From contig JAAKBF010000093.1 in the NCBI GenBank assembly GCA_012656075.1, forward strand, positions 1 through 64,000: a stretch of DNA of 64,000 nucleotides, given 5' to 3'. Below the pieces are notes generated by a model. It saw only the letters and a program-made list of their open reading frames with translations, searched no databases and was not told the origin of the DNA. Both the position numbers and the translations under genes were made by a program. This document shows positions 45,466 to 55,647 of the stretch, in pieces. The stretch is from Phytophthora hibernalis. Lineage: Eukaryota; Oomycota; Peronosporomycetes; Peronosporales; Peronosporaceae. How positions within the stretch are numbered: position 1 is the first letter of the stretch; each line of letters opens with the position of its first letter.

Positions 45466-45740
45466 TCAAATCGATAGCTTGAATACCCGCGCCCGGCGCC
45501 GATATTCCCGAAGAGTAACAATTTCGCAGATGTACTCGCACACGAAGCTGCCTTCTGACAGATCCTCATCCACGAAGAGAGATTCCTTTCGAGGGAAGCT
45601 TCTTGACCGATAGAGAGGATAATGCCGTCCTGCATTCGTTGGCTGCTGCATTCAGTTCCACTGCTACAGTTACCTTGTGCACATTCGACTTGCATCTGTG
45701 CGAATATTGTTTTAGAAAGAGAGAAAAGTAATCAGCATAG
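45466..45740 (-). pseudogene. fragment of an AWS-SET histone methyltransferase
   Basis: Across two frames: CAQGNCSSGTECSSQRMQ (cysteines of an AWS-type domain), then LFVDEDLSEGSFVCEYICE, the start of a SET domain as in SETD2/ASH1-type H3K36 methyltransferases. The catalytic end of SET is absent. It is a truncated copy; the parent gene is not in this window. Confidence 0.6.
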
Positions 45741-47280
45741 TGCGGTAACATTACCGATCGGTTCTCACAACCAGAACCACAAGTCTGTCGCCAGCTCCAT
45801 TGCGCAGCGCAGTGACAGTATGGAATCTCATCCTAAGCACATTTCCACAAACACAACAGTCAACTCGTTACTCGGTCAGTCACATCCGATACAGAAATGT
45901 TAACCTCGTCGGGATGGTGCCGCGGTCTCGACCGATACTTATTTTGGCTTATCGGCTCGTATTCGATAAGCGCTTGCAGCACTCCACGATCCTCAATCAG
46001 CTAGTTACAGCAAGAGCCTTGTACGTGCCCGGCTGCTCTCCGACTCCTGACACGTACACACCTCCTACTTGTCCTCCATCTCCACCACGACCATGCCCGA
46101 CATACTACTCGCCGGGGCCGCGCACACGTACACCCCCAGCCTTCACCACGAGTACCCCGATTCGCTGCGAGTCATGCCCTCCCATGGACAGCTCGAACTT
46201 GAATATGCTCTCCGCCCCGATCGCCTCAGCCTTCCTGCCAAGCGTAGCCATCACACTCAAACCTCGCACTCCCCCTTGTAGTCCCTATAAGATGCTGTGA
46301 GCCGTTGTCGTGGCTCCAGCTTCATCCGAGTCTTGCCCGCAACTCCCGGCGTGGCGTCCTCCCCGTGGTGACCTTCGATGTGAGCGACGAAGACGCGCTC
46401 CTTGACTTTTACGGAGCCTCGACTTCTTACGCATCAAGTCTTACGGTTATTACCTCTGATTAACTCCCTCATTAAGACAAATCATACTGCCCCGTCTTCT
46501 AAATCATCGTGGCAGCCGCGGGACCTCTACCTACGAATTATACAATTCTTACTTATTTCGTTGTTCCGCAGTCTAATTCGGGGGTCGCCGGCGCGAATAG
46601 GCGGCCAGCGTTGCCTTAAAAATAACCCTCGAGATAATGGACATCCGGGCTGTATAAAAGGCGTCACTAAAATTTTCCTCAATGATATTCATGCTGTGTT
46701 CGTTTTATGTCCTTAAACCCCAGGTAAAGGACCACTTTTTCGCCCCCGGAACGCTATCATGTTTATCAACCCTACCCCATTTTAAAAACTTATATTTTGC
46801 CTCTTGTAAAAGGGTACTACATGTCGTAAAACAACACAAGATTATAGGGGTCGCCCCAACTATTAAACCATTAAAGTTACCTAACCGAAATTCCAAATTG
46901 CTGGTGTTCTTTTTCCTTTTAGCAAGGTTAAAGTCACTCTTTTTCGATTGTGTTTAACACGAGATTTCCGATAATAAACTTTTCACACAAAGACAAAGTT
47001 TTGAAGGCGGGGTGCGATGAATTGTGCGGCAGGGAACATACATCTTCACGTAATTAAATTCATGGTGGAGGTTAAAACAGCCCACCTCTACTATAGTTTT
47101 GGTGACCCGTCGTGCGCGTCATCTCGTGCAATTTGCGGGGTTAAACTCAGGCTTGTTGGCGACCGAGAGCAGCGAGGTGCTCCCCTCAGGGGAGGTAGAG
47201 GGGTCTTTAGGGTTAATTTGGCTGGGTGGGGGTTGAGGGATCAGGGTGTAGTATTGTACCATAGTATATAATGGAAGGTT
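45741..47280. other. repeat-rich gene-poor stretch
   Basis: A frame at 46093-46281 (MPDILLAGAAHTYTPS) looks protein-like but is unrecognised. From 46380 on the sequence is AT-rich with short frames only. Confidence 0.35.
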
Positions 47281-47565
47281 GAAAATTATATGTGGCTACC
47301 CGAAAATAAATACCCTTACCAGTAAAACATTTTCTACTAGACACTTTTGCTGTTGCGCGTGGCCACTAGTGGCTTGTACGGCAATTAACTAGTGGCAAAT
47401 TAATTCGGAGGCTCTTTTGATTTTACCACTAGTCACTTTGCTGCTTCGCGCGGCCACTAGTGGCTAGTGCGACAAACAAAAAGTGGCTAGTTGGAACGTA
47501 GTCACAAAAAGTGGCTACCTGAAAATTAAAAAGTGGCTAGTCGAAAATTGGCACCCGTAGCCTTA
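47281..47565. repeat. GTGGCTA-motif repeat cluster, copy 2, with CCACTAGTGG palindromes
   Basis: Units AAAGTGGCTA..GAAAAT recur here as at 25166-25283. In between, a direct repeat of about 32 bp (47349 and 47440) carries the palindrome CCACTAGTGG in each copy. Confidence 0.7.
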
Positions 47566-47652
47566 ACAGAAACTAAAAATACAAATGTTACTACTACAAA
47601 CTACGTAGTACTTCATCTCGACCAAAGTGCTTTTATTTTCTGCTACTCTGCT

Positions 47653-47798
47653 TCTGCCGACAAAAACGAAGGTATCGTTGACTCTGCTTTCGCGGGAACG
47701 TACAAAACCACACACAAGAAAAGCAAGCTTTGGTTCGAAACGTCGTGATGCGCATCGATAGCTACATGAAGCGCAAACGTCTTCGCGTCATCGACCTG
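47653..47798 (+). pseudogene. partial copy of the EF-hand gene (middle part)
   Basis: Matches the - strand of about 5930-6085: SASADKNEGIVDSAFAGTY, then MRIDSYMKRKR. It breaks off just before the first EF-hand loop, where the Gypsy-derived block begins. Confidence 0.85.
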
Positions 47799-47830
47799 GT
47801 AGATTATTAGCATGTAAACAGGTCTTTTGC

Positions 47831-47874
47831 GGGTCTGGTAAGGTGTCGGGTCAGACTGACCCCGACCCAGACCC
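47831..47874. repeat. imperfect palindrome GGGTCTGG...CCAGACCC
   Basis: A left arm of 23 nt and a right arm of 18 nt around a short loop. It sits at the junction between the EF-hand fragment and the RNase H piece. GACCCAGACCC occurs again at 51921, at the other junction of the rearranged Gypsy element. Confidence 0.6.
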
Positions 47875-48019
47875 ATGGATATATTACAGCAGTCTGACGG
47901 TTGCGAAGTATTCGATTTCTGAGCTCAAGTGTTTAGCAGTAGTATGGGCGGTGAAATTGTTTCGACCACATCTTTACGGGCGCGGATTTACTATTGTTAC
48001 GGATCACGTGGCCTTGAAG
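47875..48019 (+). pseudogene. Gypsy RNase H, first piece, interrupted by the hAT element
   Basis: YSISELKCLAVVWAVKLFR and FTIVTDHVALK are RNase H hallmarks. The reading continues after the hAT insertion at 50003 with WLMTAKEPAGRLHRW. Confidence 0.8.
48012..48019. repeat. hAT 8-bp target duplication, left copy
   Basis: CCTTGAAG, repeated at 49995-50002. Confidence 0.9.
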
Positions 48020-49994
48020 CAGACCTCGGAAAAAGGATTGCGGAATTGATATTACTGTATTTTTGTATTGTAATTTAGATTATTGGTTCAGTCTCAAACC
48101 AATAAAATAATTAATTGACGTAATAATGGCAATACATGTACAATTATGTCCAATAGGAGGCAGGTCGGTTCAAAAAGCCCGGTTCACTTTGCAGTCAACT
48201 TCCACTGGCCCTGGTGTCAATCAAAGACAGGGGAGATCATTAGAGTATGGTGAGTGGCTCCCAACGTTTGTTGAGCTTGTGGCTAGCTCTCATTTGGAGT
48301 AATACTGTCGTCTCACTTTAAAATCTACAACAATGGTTGCAAACAGAGACCTCTGCGCTTTTTCTTCGAGCCTCAAGACCAAGGTAGTCATCGGTGCAAG
48401 CTCTGTGGCGCGGACCGGAAGCAGCTGCCCCGAACGGGCTACTCCAATCTGATCTCGCACCTGGCAAGCCGCCACGAGGACTTTCGCGAGCAGTTCGCCG
48501 CCCATCACCGCGGAACCGAGCAGCCCCTCCAAGCATTTGGCTTCGTTTCGGAGGAAACAACCCATCGCTTCTACTGGTTGCGGTGGGTTGTCGAGCGGAG
48601 CATGCCACTGTGCGAGGTGGACGACGAGAGGACCAGGTCCATGTCCAAGTGGCTCCCAACCAACTCCAAGGCACTCAAGGCTGACATGATTGCGGTGACG
48701 AAGAAGCTGGGGTCGTAATCACCGAGGAGATGGGCATCCTCTTCGGGTTACTGTTCGACGGCTGGAGCCACTTGACCATGCACTTCATCGGCGTCTACGC
48801 TCTTTATGTGGTTGGAGGTCGACTCCAACGCACGTTGCTGGCGCTGTCGCCCTTGGACGATGGGAGCCAGGATGCGGATGCTCATATTGAGCTTTTCTGT
48901 AACGTGTTAGCCGTTTATAACAAGAGGGTTGATATGGTGCAATTTATCGTGGCTGATAACTGTAACACCAACCGCAGCATAGCCACAAAGGTCGGCGTCC
49001 CATTGGTCGGTTGCGCCTCGCACCGGTTTAACCTGGCGGTTAACACGTTCCTAACCGAACACGACCTGCTGTTACAAAAGGTTAACAACCTAATGTCTCA
49101 GCTTCGCCAGCCCAACAACGCTGCTGAGCTGTACAAGCTCACTCCTCTTCAGGCCAAGAAGCGCAACGTGACGCGGTGGTCGTCGACCTACGAGATGCTA
49201 GAGCGCTACATGAAGCTGCGGCCGCACATTCGGCTTTTGGAGGCGGTGGAGGACTTCGTGCCAACTAGTAGTGAGAACAAGAAGCTGGGGAATGTGCTGC
49301 GTCATCTGCGCAAGCATGACAGCGTGTGCAAGCGTTTGCAGTGCGAGACGACGACAGTGAGCGAGGTGCGCCTTCTCTTTGACTCGGTTGTGGCTGACTA
49401 CCCAATTATGGGTAAGTACCTGAAACCGATATCTAAAATTGTACACTCTGCCGCTTTTGAGAACGGCTTGGTCAGGCCGGCATCTGGTGAGAACCCGTCG
49501 CCGACGGAAGCTGCCGCGCTGAAGCGTGTTGAGCGCCCCCGAGTGGTCGAGCAAGCGCGCGCTAATGGCAGTACGCGCAAGGAGCGCGAAGGTGACTACG
49601 CGGCGCAGATCATCAACCAAGGCGGGTCCAAGAGGCGTCACGGTGAGCGAATGCCGTACGCCGGTCTGACAACGCTAGTTACTCCGACGTCTAACGCCTG
49701 CGAACGTCTATTTTCGGAGTGCAAGTGGGTGCTCACACCGCAACACAGCAGCTTGCGTCCTGCGAACTTCGAGATGCTGATCTTCCTGCGCGCTAACAAG
49801 GCAATGTGGGATGTCACCAGCCTGTTATAGGTACGTGTCATGGCTGCATGGCTTGTCGTTGACACTTAGAGCTGTTAATGGAGGAATTGTCAATAATTGC
49901 ACCGTACTTATTATTGTTTGTCCTTGTATTGCCGTCGTTATTGCGTTAACAGCCTCGAAGCAATTCAGTATGTTACTGTATTTTCCGAGGCCTG
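48020..49994 (+). mobile_element. hAT transposon, 1,975 bp, nested in Gypsy RNase H
   Basis: Ends are inverted repeats: CAGACCTCGGAAAA at 48020 and, on the other strand, CAGGCCTCGGAAAA ending at 49994. An exact 8-bp duplication (CCTTGAAG) flanks it, as hAT elements make. It codes a BED-finger and DDE/hATC transposase with a single frame slip, so it may be a recently active copy. Confidence 0.93.
48314..49830 (+). CDS. hAT transposase with BED zinc finger and hATC dimerisation domain
   Basis: The BED finger reads CKLCGADRKQLPRTGYSNLI followed by SHLASRHEDF, giving C-x2-C...H-x4-H. The catalytic part includes LLFDGWSH (first Asp), FIVADNCNTNR (second Asp) and VTRWSSTYEML. The C-terminus NACERLFSECKWVL is the hATC dimerisation region. 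The frame slips at 48709-48712, a run of G. The true start codon is unclear because no ATG precedes the BED finger in its frame. The region between the second Asp and hATC looks shortened. Confidence 0.85.
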
Positions 49995-50002
49995 CCTTGA
50001 AG
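49995..50002. repeat. hAT 8-bp target duplication, right copy
   Basis: CCTTGAAG, identical to 48012-48019. Confidence 0.9.
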
Positions 50003-50224
50003 TGGCTTATGACTGCTAAGGAGCCCGCAGGGCGTTTGCATAGGTGGGCACTGACACTTCATGAATATGACTTTGACATTGTATATCGGCCGGGCAAGGA
50101 GAATTGTGTGGCAGATGCCTTATCGAGAGGGCATGTTGCTTCCAGTGAAGCTGACGATGAAAACGAGAAAGAAGTAGAAGTCGGCTGTGACCAAGCGATA
50201 CGACGGCGGCCATTGATGCGCTAG
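50003..50224 (+). pseudogene. Gypsy RNase H, second piece
   Basis: WLMTAKEPAGRLHRWALTL and ENCVADALSRG, the end of RNase H in Ty3/Gypsy polyproteins. It runs directly into a protease fragment, which normally lies upstream of reverse transcriptase. Confidence 0.8.
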
Positions 50225-51992
50225 TGGTAGAAGGGCAGGGCAGTGAATTCCTCGTGGGGAAGACTGGATGGTGGAAAAGCAGGCGGTGATGGACTTTAAA
50301 GCGAGAGGGCTGAAGTACCAGGACGAAGGAGGCCAGAAGGTTATCATTCCTTTCACCTGTCATGGCGCTGCCACATTGCAGCAGGCAGGCGAACAGCGAC
50401 AGGCGACAGTACGATTGGCTAAGACGGTCAAGTTAGCGACAAACACGCAAAAGGTAGTGAAGGTTACAGTATACGCAGCAGAGGGCACGAGAGGCATTTT
50501 TGTGCCTAAACCCTGGTGTAAGCGACATCTGATGGTGGCGCCGACACTGGATACGGTGCACAACGGCACGGTGCGAGTCGCAGTGTTGAACATCGAGGGC
50601 CGGCGTGAGAAGTTGCCAGCGCGTACTGCGTTGGGGACATGGGTGCCTGTAGAAGAGTCTATGAAAGGGCTGGAATTGAACGGTGAGCTGGAGAGGGCAA
50701 AGTGGGTAGCTACGCTGCGAAAAATAGACGCGGAGCCACTGAAGAATGAAGACAGTCTGGAGATTGGTGACATGGAACCGAAGGACAAGGACTTGTTGAT
50801 TGATTTGTTACGCCAGTACGCAGAAATTGTCGAGAAGAAAGACGGGTGTCCTCCCATCGCGACAGTGAACGTGCAGCACCATATCAATACCGGTGACGCG
50901 GCGCCCATAATGCTACGGCGGCGGCGACACGCGGTGGCTAAAAATGAAATTATCGACAAGGACGTCGATGAGATGTTGCAGAGTGAAGTCATTGAAAAAG
51001 GAGATGGCGCTTGGGGTTTTCCCGTTGTCCTCGTGCGCAAGAAAGATGGGAGTGTACGTTTCTGTATTGATTATCGCGCTTTGAATGCCGTAACTATCAA
51101 GGACGTGTATCCGTTGCCGCGTGTGCATGAAACGCTGGAAGCGCTATATGGGTCGAGAAGGCTCACTAGTCTTGATTTACATGTGGGTTATTGGCAGCTG
51201 GGAGTAGCTAAGGAAGACAAAGCGAAGACTGATTTTACTACACGCAGTGGATTGTTTCAGTTTCGACGTATGCCATTTGGTTTGTGCAATGCGCCGAGCA
51301 CGTTCCAGCGATTGATGGACTGCGTGTTGAGAGGCCTCACGTGGGTCCGTTGTTTAGTTTACCTCGACGACGTGGTTATCTTTTCAAAGGGCTCGATCAC
51401 TAGGCATGTGGTAGAGCTGGCAGTAGTGCTGGCGCGGTTGGCAGAAGCAGGACTCAGTTTGAAGGCAGCCAAGTGTTCTTTTGCATCTACTCGCGTGGAA
51501 TATTTGGGCCACGAACTCACGATTGCGGGCATTCAACCTACTGATCGGCTGGTGAAGGCGATTGTGAACTTCCCTACGCCTAACATTGATGCGCAGGTGC
51601 GAAGGTTTGTTGTTTTGGCTGGTTATTACAGGCGCTTTGTGCTTGAGTTCGGTGCGAAGTTATCGCCATTGACGAGGCTGTTGCGCGAGACGAGTGAATG
51701 GGAGTGGGGAGCTGCACAGGAGGAAGATTTTGCGTGGGGTAAGGCTTGGTTGAGCACCAAGCCGGTGTTGATCTACCCTAACTACAGTTTACCGTTCAAG
51801 TTGACGACTGACGCGTCAAAGGCAGGTCTAGGAGCTGTACTATCGCAGGATCAAGGGCACGGCGACCAGCCGGTCGCCTATGCTTTCAAAGTAAACGAAG
51901 CTACGCATGCAAACAGACCAGACCCAGACCCGTCAAATGTGGAGATGCAGTTAGCGCTAGGTCGGGGAGAGTGCTCCTTTCGCACTCTCTGA
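50225..51992 (+). pseudogene. Gypsy protease remnant and reverse transcriptase
   Basis: From a C-terminal protease piece (DWMVEKQAVMDF in mixed frames, slip near 50256-50259) to a full reverse transcriptase: VRKKDGSVRFCIDYRALN, RRMPFGLCNAPSTFQRLM and the catalytic YLDDVVIF. The start of RNase H follows (LTTDASKAGLGAVLSQD) and breaks off at RPDPDP near 51934. This frame is open for 574 residues, so the reverse transcriptase itself looks intact. No integrase follows. Confidence 0.85.
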
Positions 51993-52636
51993 GAAGCCAG
52001 CTAAATGCTGTGAGCTGTACGTGCACGCGATGTAACGACACCTGCTGCTACGAAGATAGCGTCAAAAGACCAGTGCGTTGCTGCTGATCGAGTAGCCGCG
52101 TGCTTGTCGGGGACGACAAGCTTTCGGTCGGGGAGTATGTCACGAGTGGAAACGGTCAAACCGTTCTCTCGTGAGCGCGCAGTCGCGCAGCAGCAACTTT
52201 AATGTCACGAGTGAAATTGGGAGGCATGGTGATGTCGTCTCGTTAGACAGAGAAGGGTGACTGCTTTGAAGGAGTGGCCTATAGCGGGCTCAAAAGATGA
52301 CGCAGATGAGGCGCGCGTGGATGGTAGGACGGATGTCACGGCTTAGATCCATTCTCGGTGAGTCTCGAAGTGGTGTTAACGTTAGCGACCGAAGGGTGTG
52401 CGCCGTGTAGCGAAGGCGTGTGTGTGCGAGTGCGTGCGGTGATGGGCAGTAACGATCTTGCGCCGCGGCATACCGCTTGAAATAGGAGGTCAGTCGTGAA
52501 GTTGCCTGATAACCCACAGTCAACAAGTCTATACATTTTTACGTGTTAAGACTCTGTTGGCTTCGAGAGTAAACTCTAGTACTCACTAAGCTCGATACGA
52601 CGCTCGTCCGTCCCAGTCAGGACGACTCGCGACAAT
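51936..52636 (+). repeat. possible LTR of the second Gypsy element
   Basis: Non-coding stretch beginning TGTGGAG and ending GCGACA just before the EF-hand gene copy resumes. TG...CA ends and position suggest a 3' LTR, but there is no partner copy in the window, so boundaries are tentative. Confidence 0.35.
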
Positions 52637-52850
52637 ATTGTACCATCACCTTGCAAAGGCTCTGGACGAACTGGAATGGACCAACAAGGCTAACCGCTTC
52701 CTCGACCAGTCCTGGATCCGACAATTCGACTCGCAACTGGAGCGAGTGATTCGCGTGTACGAGATGCTCTAAAGCAGCTTGATGTACGGAAAACCAGTCC
52801 GCTACATTATCATAGAGGCCATAAAGTGGAGACTTCTATGAAGGACTTAC
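52637..52850 (+). pseudogene. partial copy of the EF-hand gene (3' end and downstream sequence)
   Basis: Matches the - strand of about 5240-5455: ALDELEWTNKANRFLDQSW, a stop codon, and the 3' flank including CCGCTACATTATCATAGAGG. With the piece at 47653 it indicates one gene copy opened and partly deleted by the Gypsy/hAT block. Confidence 0.88.
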
Positions 52851-53624
52851 TTGAGAAAACTGTCCAACAATGCGTTCACTACGACGGTTTGGAACAGGAG
52901 CTATGGATTCTGGCACCTGTACTGAAGTATTTCTGGTGTTTGGTTGTGGCTCGAACTATCGTACATGTAGTACATGTGAATCATGTAGCACTTCAGTAAC
53001 AGTACTATTAATACATGTTCACCGCCAGTGAGTGAATCGCTGATGTTGCTATATCGCTGTCTGTGCTATCCAACTGACCGCCACGAACGCTGCTCAACTT
53101 CGATTGTGACTCACAATTTGTGAGGTTATTCCGCCGTGATAAATGTCGCGAGTCACGTTGCCAACGTCGTTGGCGCGTCGGAAGGCAGAAAAGGCTCTCC
53201 TCTCACGTGTACATGTACAGCATGTACGGGTATCTGTAGCATTTTTTTGTGGTGAAGTGCTGGTCATTTGCCCAAGGTACTGTACATGTACAGCATGTAC
53301 GGGTATCTGTAGCATTTTTGTGGTGAAGCGCTGGTCATTTGCCCAAGGTACTGTACGCAATTTTGCCGCTTGGAAACAACGTTTTCGATGCACGAACGGC
53401 TTCGCTTCACAAAACTTCATATTGGTAGTTTCTGAAAGCAGTAACTGTTGGCTACTGTACCAAACTTCTAAACGTGTTCGATATCAATTGCAGCAACAAT
53501 GACGACTGACTGACCTGCATCCGTGCAAATCGCAACGGAACGGATCATGTTGCGTGAGTCAGGAGGTTGAAGTTTGTATCAACGAACAATGCTTATATTC
53601 GAGTACCGGTATCGACATGTTACC
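52851..53624. other. gene-free stretch with ACATGT palindromes and a tandem repeat
   Basis: No supported gene. It holds several TACATGTA/ACATGT palindromes (52957-53020, 53206-53290) and the tandem repeat at 53204-53354. Confidence 0.5.
53204..53354. repeat. two-copy tandem repeat, period about 74 bp
   Basis: Each copy runs from GTACATGTACAGCATGTACG through GCTGGTCATTTGCCCAAGGT. The second copy has a shorter T run. Confidence 0.85.
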
Positions 53625-55228
53625 TTACCAATCGAGGTCCAGTTCGTCGGGGGCCTCGTCGTCGGAAGGAGACACTCGCGGGCGGAACGGGTCTGGTGGA
53701 CGTTTGAAGCTGAACGTGCGGCTGAGAAAGCTGTCGCTGCTTCGACTGCTGCTGCTCATACTGTCGGTTCCGCTGGTGGAGCACTCACTCGAGTCGTAGC
53801 TCGATCCAAACGGATGTGGCCGGGTCCCGAGGTGCGCCTTGCCCGTGACGCTCTTGACGCACAAAGCACAGAACAGTCGCTTCTTGGCTCGCCCAGACTT
53901 GCTGAGCTGGAAGATGCGATGCTGCTCGGAGCAGTCTCGACACACAGTCTGCACAAGGTTTCGCCAAAAGATATTAGTCTTTGAAAGCAACCACAATAAC
54001 CACTGCAACACTACCCACCTGGTGACAGCCCGAACACTGTGGGTACGAGCCCAGCTTGGGTTTGCGCGTGCAGACGTGACAGGTTGTGCTGTTCAATGAA
54101 AACAGCCAGGAGCACAAGTTAGCTTTGCAATGAGACAGCAAGTGCTTGGTGTCGATGACACGCAATGGAAGTTCGTGAACGTGTACCTGGAGGGCAACCA
54201 CTGGTGGCTGTCGGCTTCGTCAATGAGTGCGCTGAATTTCTTGGCCCGGCCGCCTGTGGGGCTGGCGACGACATTGAGCCACGTGCTGGCCACGCCCAGT
54301 TGAATGGCCTTCTCCGGTGCGGAGCCGAACTTGAGAATCGATCCCCACAGGAAGATCTCCGTCTTGTTAGTACGCTTGTGACGACGGTACAGATAGCACG
54401 ACGCCGTGTGTTGGCGCAGCATCCCCGGAGTAGCTTCGGACGGCCACTCGGGTCGTTTGATGGACTGCAGCGTGTGGTACGTGAGCTCGTGGCCGCGCGC
54501 GTCGGTCGTGGTGCCCATACGTTCGTAGGTTAGTGCGTCTCGGTCGTGTAGTAGTCCCCAGGCACATCGCCCAGCAAACCACTTGATACCGGCAAAGCGG
54601 AACGGGTCGTCGGGTGTCCGACGTTGGTGGACGTTGAGTACCGATCCGTCCTTGAGGTCGTAACCTAGCAGCACCTTGGCCGTACGGAGCTCGTCGGTCG
54701 TCTCACAGTAAAGTCCGCCCATGACGTCTTCGATCCGACCGTCAATGAGACCGGTACCCACCATAACGAGAATTGACTGGTTGGTCGAGCCAGGTACGCT
54801 GTTGAAGACGCTCACCTCCTTTCGGCGCTTGACGAACGCCCAATGCTGAGGATCGATGTTTTTGGGATTGAACTTGGCGCGTTCTGCTACCGTGTCCTGC
54901 AAAACTTCCTCGCCGCGAGGTCGTATAGCGCACGGTGCTCAGGCGTCAGTTTGATCTGCGGACACCGGTCGGGACCGAACATGGTCATGAGTGGCAGCGT
55001 GCGAAATGCGTTGTGAGTGGGATAGCTCCGAACGCCGAATCTTAGTCCGGATTGTCTATCGGCGCACGCTGAGCGACTCGGAGTCAACGGCGACTGCCTC
55101 ATCGGAGTCAGCTCATCGATGAGCGGTACATGGAGACAATCGACCCGTCCAGACCTCGTCTGCCACTCTATTACATGTACAGTGTACCCGGCTCCAGCCA
55201 ACATGACATCCATCAATGTCAATGCCAC
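53625..55228 (-). CDS. START-like lipid-binding protein with FYVE-type zinc finger
   Basis: A member of a START-FYVE family common in oomycetes, probably acting at endosomal membranes. The start codon is uncertain among ATGs between 55228 and about 54980. The START-like part spans roughly 54980-54190 (LTPEHRALYDLAARKF, SILVMVGTGLIDG, LLHDRDALTYERMG, LGVASTWLNVVASP). The finger follows across two introns: 54089-54186 (GTACAC...GAACAG) and 53949-54018 (GTGGGTAG...GTGCAG), giving TTCHVCTRKPK, YPQCSGCHQ, TVCRDCSEQ and LFCALCVKSV. The tail is Ser-rich and acidic. A single-base slip lies at 54901-54904, a run of T on the coding strand. Confidence 0.7.
54089..54186 (-). other. intron between the START-like and FYVE parts
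   Basis: On the - strand begins GTACACG and ends TTGAACAG after a pyrimidine-rich tract. Splicing restores one frame into TTCHVCTRKPK. Confidence 0.65.
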
Positions 55229-55647
55229 AGCCGAGTAGCGCTCGGCTCGAGCAAAAGCGGCGACTATCGCCGACAGTTATTACCGGAAGTCATGTACATG
55301 TAATAATACACAAGTACATGTACTTACTTGTACGAAGTACTACTCACCCCATCCAGGTTATGTTGGCTAATGTTCGTGCATCAAAACTGTTATAGAGTGC
55401 TTGTGAGCTTCTCACCATGTTGAAAACGAGAAGGAAGAAAAACTGAGCTATGATCGATTGACATGCAAAGCACAAACACAAGAATTGGAACCGGAAGTTG
55501 TTTCAATTATTTTGCGAGATGGCACGAGAAATAGACCGCCGTGATCTCGGTCCGGCAGGAGACACTGTTCACATCTCTCATGCATCAAATCCAGACAAGT
55601 CCGTTGCCGTCATCCGCTATCCAACTACGCTGGACAGACACCTGCGC
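55229..55647. promoter_or_regulatory. intergenic region with ACATGT palindromes upstream of the START-FYVE gene
   Basis: TACATGTA-type palindromes cluster at 55290-55335 (CATGTACATGTAATAATAC, CAAGTACATGTACTTAC). They lie just upstream of the START-FYVE start. No function is shown by the sequence. Confidence 0.35.

Noticed and set aside
25140..47565. One giant transposon bounded by the GTGGCTA clusters
   Set aside because: The clusters are in the same orientation, no target duplication was found, and the cellular genes inside look resident. Kept only as a question.
53554..53984. + strand frames opposite the FYVE tail
   Set aside because: The - strand carries the zinc-binding Cys pattern and matched splice sites; the + frames have no motif.
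54089..54186. Apparent frameshift in the START-FYVE gene
   Set aside because: Good GT and AG sites with a pyrimidine tract place an intron here, which restores the frame into the zinc finger without any error.
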